From contig NQJH01000025.1 in assembly GCA_002256685.1 (NCBI GenBank), positions 1 through 11,616 on the forward strand: DNA of 11,616 nt, in the 5' to 3' direction. The notes under the pieces were generated by a model. That model saw only the letters and a list, made by a program, of their open reading frames with translations, did no database searches and was not told the origin of the DNA. Of the stretch, positions 1-5,789 are shown one piece after another. Positions within the stretch are counted from its first letter, which is position 1; every line of letters begins with the position of its first letter. The DNA is from Methylococcaceae bacterium NSP1-2 (GTDB taxonomy: Bacteria; Pseudomonadota; Gammaproteobacteria; Methylococcales; Methylomonadaceae). The position numbers were made by a program, and so were the translations under genes.

Positions 1-97
1 AACTGTCTTAAAAACCTCACAGGTTTGAGAATAGTAAGTGTTCGCTTTTTTCTTAGGAGCAATTGATTCATAAAACCAATTAAGTTGGCTTCTATGG

Positions 98-238
98 ATT
101 GAGGTTTCATTTCACATATCAATCTGCTATCTTTAGTGTAGTTTTTAAAAAAAGAATCAAAATTTAGGGGCTATCGTTTGATCCTTTTTTAAAAACCGGA
201 CAAAGATAGCAGATTGATATGTGAAATGAAACCTCAAT
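98..238. repeat. Large near-perfect inverted repeat, MITE-like or giant hairpin
   Basis: The outer arms 98-134 and 202-238 are 37 bp long and are exact reverse complements. Inside them a second pair of arms (141-161 and 177-196) is complementary apart from one mismatch and a one-base length difference, leaving a loop of about 15 bases at 162-176. The whole element would fold into one long hairpin. It contains no ORF. I see no clear target-site duplication at the edges (left flank tctatgg, right flank taatcgg). It could be a miniature inverted-repeat element, a collapsed pair of insertion-sequence ends, or a structured RNA. The structure is certain; its nature is inference. Confidence 0.8.
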
Positions 239-275
239 TAATCGGAGTCGATTAATCCCAAGAAAAATTAAAATG

Positions 276-299
276 ATTGCTATTTTTAAAAATAGCAAT
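276..299. other. Perfect 24-bp palindrome
   Basis: The 24 bases form an exact palindrome with half-site attgctattttt. It has a T run on either strand after folding, so it could act as a weak bidirectional terminator. It lies at the beginning of the first copy of the duplicated leader block. The corresponding place in the second copy (from about 838) has lost the symmetry. Confidence 0.5.
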
Positions 300-470
300 T
301 CAATAAAAATACAATATATTTATTTTTAATATATATTTCAATTAGTTAAAAATATTTTTCCTGTCAAAAAAAAGACAATAGTGAACTATCACTCCATTGT
401 AGCTACACGGTATCGTTGTTAGACTATAAGTATAATAGTATTTTTAACGTTTAGACGCATTGTTGAAAAG
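281..470. repeat. Leader-like direct repeat, copy 1
   Basis: This AT-rich block aligns base by base, with few gaps, to 843-1020. Shared stretches include tatttttaa, tatttcaatta, taaaaa, a run of eight or nine A, and ccattgt. The offset between copies is about 562 bp. A related motif attaatccag at 671-680 has its counterpart at 1238-1247 (offset 567), so the duplicated unit probably extended to the start of the gene at 1309 and then diverged. No gene follows copy 1, which suggests a duplicated upstream region whose gene was lost or never included. Confidence 0.6.
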
Positions 471-530
471 TCGAATTGCCAAACTAACCGACAATATCAT
501 GTCAATAAGAATGACCTCCAGCAAAGGTGT

Positions 531-658
531 AGCGGTTGAACCTACCGCTGTATCGGTACGAACCAATTAATAGCTGAGGTTAGTCAATTAAGTAATCCAA
601 GGTAAGCGCGATTTTATTCGCGCCTACCTTGAACCTTAAAAAACGTGATGAACTCACG
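531..658. other. Cluster of three short hairpins in a gene-free stretch
   Basis: Three stem-loops follow one another: agcggt/accgct (531-536 with 544-549), a 13-base stem with one mismatch at 598-631 around the loop attttatt, and cgtga/tcacg (644-648 with 654-658). None is followed by a clear T tract, so they are not convincing intrinsic terminators. I compared the stretch by eye with the c-di-GMP riboswitch pattern and found no match. The interval from about 470 to 840 has no supportable gene. Confidence 0.4.
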
Positions 659-842
659 CTCATACCGTCGATTAATCCAGATAGGTTTTTTACTGAACAC
701 TTAGTCGAAAGTTATCTACTGTAACAGTAAATAAAGTACGTTCCGCCTTCCCCTTCAACACCCTTGCGTCATATAACCCCATCAATTTCTCCGTTTTAAA
801 ATGTAATCCACATTAAAGTGCAACAAAAATGTGAACAATTCC

Positions 843-1020
843 TATTTTTAAATATACAAATTCAAGAAATAAAATAAATATTTATTTTTACTTATATTTC
901 AATTACTTAAAAACATATTGGCAATCAAAAAAAAAGCCAGAATGTATTATCGTTCCATTGTTACCACATTATATTGTGGTTAAACTGTAAACCGATTATT
1001 CACTAACTTTTAAAAGAAAT
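843..1020. repeat. Leader-like direct repeat, copy 2, upstream of the Ig-domain gene
   Basis: This is the second copy of the block at 281-470, by eye roughly three quarters identical over its first 130 bases. It lies about 290-470 bases upstream of the Ig-domain gene at 1309 and ends around a candidate promoter. The preserved similarity in a non-coding stretch suggests a tandem duplication of a regulatory leader. Confidence 0.6.
958..986 (+). promoter_or_regulatory. Weak candidate promoter with palindromic operator-like spacer
   Basis: TTGTTA (958-963) is separated by 17 bp from TAAACT (981-986); each matches the sigma-70 consensus at four of six positions. The spacer region carries the palindrome accaca-N6-tgtggt (963-980), where a dimeric regulator could bind. 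It points toward the Ig-domain gene and would give an untranslated leader of about 315 bases. The motif matches are weak, so this is tentative. Confidence 0.3.
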
Positions 1021-1023
1021 CAT

Positions 1024-1154
1024 AGCGGTAACTCATTGATTTTTCTTAACTCTCTATTTAAACATATTAACAAGGGAAATCATGAAATCACCGCCCAACG
1101 TTAGAATCAAGATACATCTAAAACCAGATTTTTAGTACTTACCGCTTTTTTTTT
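1024..1154 (+). promoter_or_regulatory. Attenuator-like arrangement: long-range stem ending in a T9 run
   Basis: agcggtaa (1024-1031) is the exact reverse complement of ttaccgct (1139-1146), whose last base begins a run of nine T. Between the arms sits a 17-codon ORF (1082-1135) with a strong ribosome binding site. A stem ending in a U run that encloses a short translated ORF is the geometry of a leader-peptide attenuator. The stem is only 8 bp and encloses about 107 bases, so chance is a serious alternative. Confidence 0.25.
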
Positions 1155-1215
1155 GATAGTTGCGGCAAGTTTGACGAGAAGAAACCGAACCACAGTTAAG
1201 AGATCGTTCACCTAA
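1082..1215 (+). pseudogene. Frameshifted remnant of a small secreted protein (or 17-codon leader peptide)
   Basis: An ATG at 1082 follows a good ribosome binding site (aaggga at 1072-1077 region). The reading frame stops after 17 codons. If one A is added to the four-A run at 1120-1123, translation continues into a classic signal-peptide core (KTRFLVLTAFFLIVAAS) and ends at 1215, giving about 44 residues. A basic N-terminus followed by a hydrophobic core is unlikely to arise by accident directly behind a strong ribosome binding site. Little mature protein would follow, so this is probably the truncated head of a former exported protein. The alternative is a regulatory leader peptide. Confidence 0.35.
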
Positions 1216-1223
1216 TTTAAAGA

Positions 1224-1260
1224 CAATGGCGGATTAAGTTAATCCAGTCTGACACCATTG
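1224..1260 (+). other. Stem-loop just upstream of the Ig-domain gene
   Basis: An outer stem caatgg/ccattg (1224-1229 with 1255-1260) encloses a 7+1+7 palindrome ggattaa-g-ttaatcc (1231-1245). It lies about 50 bases before the chosen start codon, in what would be the 5' untranslated region. It may stabilise or regulate the message; no known RNA family is recognised. Confidence 0.45.
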
Positions 1261-1308
1261 ATTCCGGTCTTTGGGTTTTTTGGCAAAAGAGACAATAAGG
1301 TAATTCCA

Positions 1309-3657
1309 ATGAAAACTAAACAAACAATAGCTGCGATTGCGCTCACTACGTTGAGTCTATCTGCCCATGCCAACCTAGCTCAGGTCGGTCCAGTTAACTC
1401 TGCAAACGGTTTCCCTTTCTGGTATCAAGATTTGAACGGGACTACCCTCGATTTATGTTTACCTAACGCCAGTGATCCAGGTGCGCTACAACAGAATGCG
1501 TGCTTACTTGTCGGGGCAGGTATACCTAATCCACCTTACGTCTTTCCGAGCAACTATCCAGATGAGATATTTTATATGCGTACTGTATCCACACCTCTGG
1601 ATGTAGGCGGCAGACGAGGCATTCTGGTCTTAGCACTTGAGGCTGCTTTTGGAACAGGTGCGCCGGCAGTGGGTCAACAAACAGTATTTACCCGTATCCG
1701 CTTAACGACTGGTGTGCCAGAACAGGGTGATTACACGCTGACACACCCTTATGGCACTAACTTTTTCCCCGATGTTGCCTCACAAGGTGCTAATCGCGAT
1801 ATATTTTTCACCGAAGATGTTGGTATAGCACCTGGCATGTTTACGGACGCACTAACCAGTCGAGTTGGACCATTCCTTAAACCAGTAGTAGCAGACGCAG
1901 CGGGCAATCCTGCAAAAGATGCGGCGGGCAATGTTATTTTGAAAGCACCTGTTACTCTCAATGGTGCGCAGTTTATTTCTGATGGAGCTGCCGCCGAATT
2001 AGTAACGGGTAGCCCTTTTGGTACTAATTATTTCATGCTTTGTGGTAAGCGTCCTGATGGGACTGATATTAAATTAGGCGATGCACTTGCTAATGGTAGT
2101 GGATATGATGCGGTTAATGGTAAATGTGCTCGTACAGATACTTTCGCGCTGACGGGTCGTTTACATGATAATGTCGCTAGCCCAATTGCCACCCCCATCA
2201 CTATTAACAGTGCTACTTTCAGCCGTAATGCCGCTAATGGTACACATCTCGATGCTTATGTGACTGCATCAAAACCATTAGCCACCTCACCTACGCCTGT
2301 AGTAACCATTGCTGGACTCAACGTAGCACCCGTTAAAATGTTTGGCCCTAACGCGCTAAAACAATACTATGTACAAGGATTAACCGTTCCTAGTAATGAC
2401 AAACCTGCTCAATTAACCGCCATTAACAGTGCTGATAATCCACCCAGCTCTGTAACGGGTAATGTTGTTGATGACGTAATCATTAATTCGGCAAATTATG
2501 TTTCAAATCCAAGCACGGGTGTTGGCACATTAACGGTCGTTGCAACCAGCAGCGATAAAGGTCTCGGTACAACTGCTGCGCCTGCGCCAACTTTAGCTCT
2601 TGTCGGTTATCCTACTGCCACGCACACCTTCACAGGTGGAACGACAGACCCCTCCTTAGCAACGATAGTAGCGACACTACTGCCTACCGACCTACCACCT
2701 GATACAGTTACGGTTCTATCATCGGATGGCGGTCAAGAAACTATCCAAGTTGTGAAAGGACGTGATGTAGATTATTCAGCGGCTGGCGTACCGTTTGTTC
2801 AAAACGATACAGTTACCACGGTAGCAAGTGCGCCTGCTTTCACTATCCCAGTCACAGGTAATGACGTTGCCAATGTAGCTGCGCCTATCACGGGTATCAA
2901 TATTATTGCACCGTTACCCAGTAGTGGAACGGCTGTCGTGAGTGGCAGTAATATCGTTTACACACCTGGAACCGTTGTCACTGATGCGTCTCATCCAGCA
3001 CCTGAAATTCGCTATACAGCAAACAGTAGTGCGGGTCTGTCAAATGTGGGTACCGTTACTGTAACAGTCACAGCTCCCGCAGGCGGTGCTGCACCGATAG
3101 CCAATGCTGATGGTCCGATTAATGTATTAGCTGGCAGCTCTAAAGTGATTGATGTGCTTGCCAATGATTCTGGCAATGGCAGTGCTTTAGTTCCATCTTC
3201 AGTAGTGGTAACGAATGTAACAGGGGCTAGTACGACACCAACCGTTGATCCTGCAACTGGCAAAGTAACTTTTACAGCTGGAACGACACTAGGTAGCACT
3301 TTCGGTTTTGATTACACCGTAGCCAATGCAAGTGGTCTCCGCTCACCAGTTGCGCGTGTGTCAGTACCAGTAAATAATGAGACCATTACTATCAGTAGAG
3401 CGCAATGCAAGTCAAATTCTTGGCGGATTGCTGGAACTACTTCGATAGCAGCCAATAATCTCATGACCTTCTATCGGACTAATACCGTGCAAACTAGCCC
3501 AACTACTGCACAAACCATTGGTTCGATTGCTGTAGATGCGGCGGGTGCTTTTGATTTCAGAGGAACAGGCAGTTGCACTACATCACCAACAGCAAACCGC
3601 ATGAGCATGAAGTCGGCAATAGGAACAATTAGAAATAATCAAACTGTCACTAACTAG
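1309..3657 (+). CDS. Exported protein with two C-terminal Ig-like/cadherin-like domains
   Basis: The start at 1309 is chosen over the in-frame ATG at 1258 because a signal peptide begins here (MKTKQTIAAIALTTLSLSAHA, cleavage near residue 21) and aagg lies 8-11 bases upstream. The 782-residue product has an N-terminal region (about 22-300) with GFPFWYQDLNG and two nearby Cys residues, a Thr/Ala/Val-rich beta-type middle, and two repeats around 493-595 and 595-690. The second repeat has the pattern NVLAGSSKVIDVLANDSG, typical of bacterial cadherin/Ig-like (Big_9-type) modules; the first has the related VTGNDVAN. The last 90 residues contain a likely disulfide pair (AQCKSN and GSCTTS). There is no LPxTG, autotransporter barrel or clear type I secretion signal. 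It is probably a secreted or surface protein; the specific function is unknown. It is the only intact plus-strand gene here. Confidence 0.85.
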   Translation: MKTKQTIAAIALTTLSLSAHANLAQVGPVNSANGFPFWYQDLNGTTLDLCLPNASDPGALQQNACLLVGAGIPNPPYVFPSNYPDEIFYMRTVSTPLDVGGRRGILVLALEAAFGTGAPAVGQQTVFTRIRLTTGVPEQGDYTLTHPYGTNFFPDVASQGANRDIFFTEDVGIAPGMFTDALTSRVGPFLKPVVADAAGNPAKDAAGNVILKAPVTLNGAQFISDGAAAELVTGSPFGTNYFMLCGKRPDGTDIKLGDALANGSGYDAVNGKCARTDTFALTGRLHDNVASPIATPITINSATFSRNAANGTHLDAYVTASKPLATSPTPVVTIAGLNVAPVKMFGPNALKQYYVQGLTVPSNDKPAQLTAINSADNPPSSVTGNVVDDVIINSANYVSNPSTGVGTLTVVATSSDKGLGTTAAPAPTLALVGYPTATHTFTGGTTDPSLATIVATLLPTDLPPDTVTVLSSDGGQETIQVVKGRDVDYSAAGVPFVQNDTVTTVASAPAFTIPVTGNDVANVAAPITGINIIAPLPSSGTAVVSGSNIVYTPGTVVTDASHPAPEIRYTANSSAGLSNVGTVTVTVTAPAGGAAPIANADGPINVLAGSSKVIDVLANDSGNGSALVPSSVVVTNVTGASTTPTVDPATGKVTFTAGTTLGSTFGFDYTVANASGLRSPVARVSVPVNNETITISRAQCKSNSWRIAGTTSIAANNLMTFYRTNTVQTSPTTAQTIGSIAVDAAGAFDFRGTGSCTTSPTANRMSMKSAIGTIRNNQTVTN

Positions 3658-3672
3658 ACCATAGCATGGGCT

Positions 3673-3706
3673 ATCAGCTTAAACTTGCACCTCGGTTTAA
3701 GCTGAT
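3673..3706 (+). terminator. Hairpin after the Ig-domain gene
   Basis: A perfect 12-bp stem (3673-3684 with 3695-3706) with a 10-base loop begins 15 bases after the stop codon. No T tract follows, so it is not a canonical intrinsic terminator. It may protect the 3' end of the message or act together with the palindrome at 3768. Confidence 0.45.
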
Positions 3707-3767
3707 GACACCTCTCATCGGTTGGTTAGAACTACAGCTGTTTCAGTCTAAGTTAGTCGCTGAATAT

Positions 3768-3800
3768 AGACCTGTCAGGTTTTTAAAACCTGACAGGTCT
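3768..3800. repeat. Palindromic repeat agacctgtcaggtttt
   Basis: Two 16-bp arms, agacctgtcaggtttt and its exact reverse complement, are separated by one base. A degenerate half (aaaacctcacaggttt) lies at about 11-26, so the motif is repeated in the window. It sits between the convergent Ig-domain and msrQ genes, a usual place for dispersed extragenic palindromes, and could terminate transcription from both sides. Confidence 0.65.
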
Positions 3801-3879
3801 TGGCTTTAAAGTACTTAAAACCGCTGTATATGAGGTCAGACAAAATCGCTAAAGCTGTTTTACGCCTGCGTAACATCAA

Positions 3880-4491
3880 TTACTTACTCTTTGTGTAAAC
3901 ATAAAACAAACGAATAACTAGCAACAGACTAAGTAATCCCGCAAATATCAGCGGTTCGGTTATATCTTTTTTCACTAACCACCAAAAATGCACTACGCCA
4001 CCGATGGTGATTGGATAAATCAATCGTTGCAATAAAAGCCAACGTTTGCCGCCTATTAATTTTATGCTGCGATCATTAGACGTAATAGCCAATGGTATTA
4101 ATAAAACAAAAGCCGAGAAACCGACAGTAATATAGGGTCGCTTAACAATGTCTTTAGCAATACTTGCCCAATCGAAAAATTGATCCAGCACGAGGTAAGT
4201 TGAAAAATGCAAACAGGCATAAAAGAAAGCAAACAAGCCTAATAGTCGCCGTAAACGCACCAGCCATAACCAGCCTGTCAATCGCCGTAATGGCGTAATG
4301 GTTAAGGTGATGAGTAAAAAAGTCAGTGTCCAATAACCCGTGACGTGGGTTATTTTTTCAATCGGATTCGCGCCTAAGTTGTCTAAGTAAATGTTAATGG
4401 CTAATTTGGTCAACGGAATGAGCGCGAGTAAAAAGACGCTGATTTTTAGCCAAACCAATACATTATTATTCAGTGTTTTTAGATTTTTCAT
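3880..4491 (-). CDS. msrQ: MsrQ, membrane haem subunit of the periplasmic methionine sulfoxide reductase
   Basis: MsrQ (formerly YedZ) is an inner-membrane b-haem protein that passes electrons to periplasmic MsrP, which repairs oxidised methionines. The 203-residue product has about six hydrophobic segments and belongs to the ferric-reductase-like transmembrane family. Recognisable features are the conserved TITPLRRLTG loop (64-73), RRLLGLFAFFYACLHF with His95, the LQRLIYP segment, and His168 in GVVHFWW; His95 and His168 are likely haem ligands. Length is close to the E. coli protein (211). The start at 4491 is fixed by the conserved N-terminus; no strong ribosome binding site is seen. Normally it directly follows msrP; here msrP ends about 3.8 kb upstream, and 293 bases including repeats separate msrQ from the next gene. 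A decayed copy of its 5' end lies at 5560-5739. Confidence 0.93.
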   Translation of the reverse strand: MKNLKTLNNNVLVWLKISVFLLALIPLTKLAINIYLDNLGANPIEKITHVTGYWTLTFLLITLTITPLRRLTGWLWLVRLRRLLGLFAFFYACLHFSTYLVLDQFFDWASIAKDIVKRPYITVGFSAFVLLIPLAITSNDRSIKLIGGKRWLLLQRLIYPITIGGVVHFWWLVKKDITEPLIFAGLLSLLLVIRLFYVYTKSK

Positions 4492-4525
4492 GTTTTCGGG
4501 TTTTCAGTGTGAAAAAAGAATTATC

Positions 4526-4640
4526 TACGAAAGACACAAAAAGCACGAAAACCCTTTTCTCGTTCCCACACACCGCGTTGAGTAGCAGACCGCAGCGCGG
4601 ACAGCATAAATTCCCATGCAACGCGTGGGAACTAGGTCAA
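4526..4640. repeat. Dispersed repeat patch, copy 1
   Basis: Two elements sit side by side. At 4526-4551 is a tacgaaagacac...gcacgaaaa stretch resembling repeats common in large proteobacterial genomes. At 4555-4632 is an element beginning ttttctcgttcccac whose ends pair: gttccca (4562-4568) with tgggaac (4626-4632) and cgcgttg (4574-4580) with caacgcg (4619-4625). The first 26 bases match 9456-9481 at 24 positions. The patch lies between msrQ and the secreted-protein gene, and its insertion probably split a formerly tighter operon. Confidence 0.65.
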
Positions 4641-4784
4641 AGAGTTAGACATGAATAGAAAAAGGTTAACGGCTGAATAAAACTAAATTTTAGCATTTTT
4701 ACGCAGCACTTTCTTACATTAGCCCGTCTCAATTGCTACCTGTATCAAGAGCATTAACTCATAAAAATAAATGTGTTAATTTAT

Positions 4785-5516
4785 TCAGGAGGTTTTGCTG
4801 GATTTTTTATTTGCTTTAGTCGGACGAGGGGGCTTTGGATTAATTGGCAAGGTTTGAATGGGGGTAGCTTTAGCTCCATCATACCAAAAGACAACTTTTT
4901 GAGGGTCTACAGGTGGAGTAGTATTTATAGTTGTATAACCTAAATATTCCTCGATATTTTGAATCACTGGTGTAGAAATTAAATGTTGTAAATAACCAAA
5001 ACAAACATATATCCTGTTTTCATCATTATCATTTAATATAACTAATGATTTTTTTAGTCTATTGGGTGTTAGCACGGCAAATTCTGAACTCTCTTTACCA
5101 ATTAATGCCTTACCTATTGAAATAAATGATTTGCTGAATTTTGATTCGCTAAGCAGTAAAGCGAGTGCTTTTTTTCCAGATTCACCGTCATAATAAACAT
5201 GAAGATTGTTGGCATTAAAATTATCTCCCGCATTTTTTATAATCTCTGAGATATTAAAAGACAATGCCTCATCAGGACCTTCCTCATCACTATTACAATG
5301 GTTTTTATTATTAGAATCATAAGGCGGTTTACTAAACTCCGCATACACCAAACGCCACGCTTCAGCTTTATTGTTATTAAAAAAATAGTTTACATCATTA
5401 TCAGGAAATGCTTTAACACTTATTTTATAATTAGATGGATTCAATACTCGCTCAGGAAATGCTTCTTGAGTGTATATAAGAAAAATTATTAAAGCATATT
5501 TAAAAACCTTTTTCAT
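4785..5516 (-). CDS. Secreted or periplasmic protein of unknown function
   Basis: I do not recognise a family. The 243-residue product starts with a signal-peptide-like segment (MKKVFKYALIIFLIYTQEAFP, cleavage near residue 18-21). The rest is hydrophilic and Asn/Asp/Lys-rich, with two Cys residues (74 and about 172) that could form a disulfide. It ends in a Pro/Lys-rich tail (PKPPRPTKANKK) that looks disordered. The start at 5516 has agg about seven bases upstream. It is AT-rich like the NRPS-like gene and unlike msrP, and lies directly downstream of the msrQ relic. Being on the same strand as msrP, the NRPS-like gene and msrQ, it may be co-transcribed, but nothing in the sequence links it to methionine repair. 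Confidence 0.75.
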   Translation of the reverse strand: MKKVFKYALIIFLIYTQEAFPERVLNPSNYKISVKAFPDNDVNYFFNNNKAEAWRLVYAEFSKPPYDSNNKNHCNSDEEGPDEALSFNISEIIKNAGDNFNANNLHVYYDGESGKKALALLLSESKFSKSFISIGKALIGKESSEFAVLTPNRLKKSLVILNDNDENRIYVCFGYLQHLISTPVIQNIEEYLGYTTINTTPPVDPQKVVFWYDGAKATPIQTLPINPKPPRPTKANKKSSKTS

Positions 5517-5559
5517 TGTTTACCTATTATGGTATTTTGTACCTAACTAAATGTTAACA

Positions 5560-5739
5560 AGCCCACGCCACCAATAAAATAACCGCACAGTCAATAATAC
5601 GCCAAGTGATTATGATTCGCACAAAAATCATCAAAATATCCATCAATACTCAATTTAATTAACGGCATAAGAGATAATAAAAAATACTGATTTTTAACCA
5701 CACTAGTATTTTATTATTTAATGTTTTTAGAGTGCTCAT
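5560..5739 (-). pseudogene. Decayed duplicate of the msrQ 5' end
   Basis: Reading from an ATG at 5739, the first codons give MSTLKTLNNKILVWLKISIF, matching the MsrQ N-terminus at 15 of 20 positions. A frameshift follows; in the next frame the match continues (LMPLIKLSIDGYFDDFCAN against LIPLTKLAINIYLDNLGAN) until a stop where MsrQ has Trp54. Similarity fades around 5560, so about 60 of 203 codons remain. It also includes about 18 bases upstream of the ATG (cactaaaaacacggtaac against cactgaaaacccgaaaac). This is a partial copy of the msrQ head left between the NRPS-like gene and the secreted-protein gene, marking a past duplication and insertion. Confidence 0.85.
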
Positions 5740-5789
5740 GTTACCGTGTTTTTAGTGCTAAGTAAGATGATGATTCAAACCTACTCGTG

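Noticed and set aside
450..560. Possible c-di-GMP or other riboswitch in the leader region
   Set aside because: Hairpins are present, but the conserved bases of known riboswitch classes that I could recall were not found.
1749..1961. Minus-strand ORF opposite the Ig-domain gene
   Set aside because: It is an antisense shadow of a repetitive Ala/Thr-rich coding region, with no start context or family features; the similar ORF at 3012-3299 is rejected for the same reason.
4391..4658. Two overlapping plus-strand ORFs over the msrQ start and the repeat patch
   Set aside because: One runs through the antisense of msrQ and the other through a dispersed repeat; neither has a credible ribosome binding site or protein-like composition.
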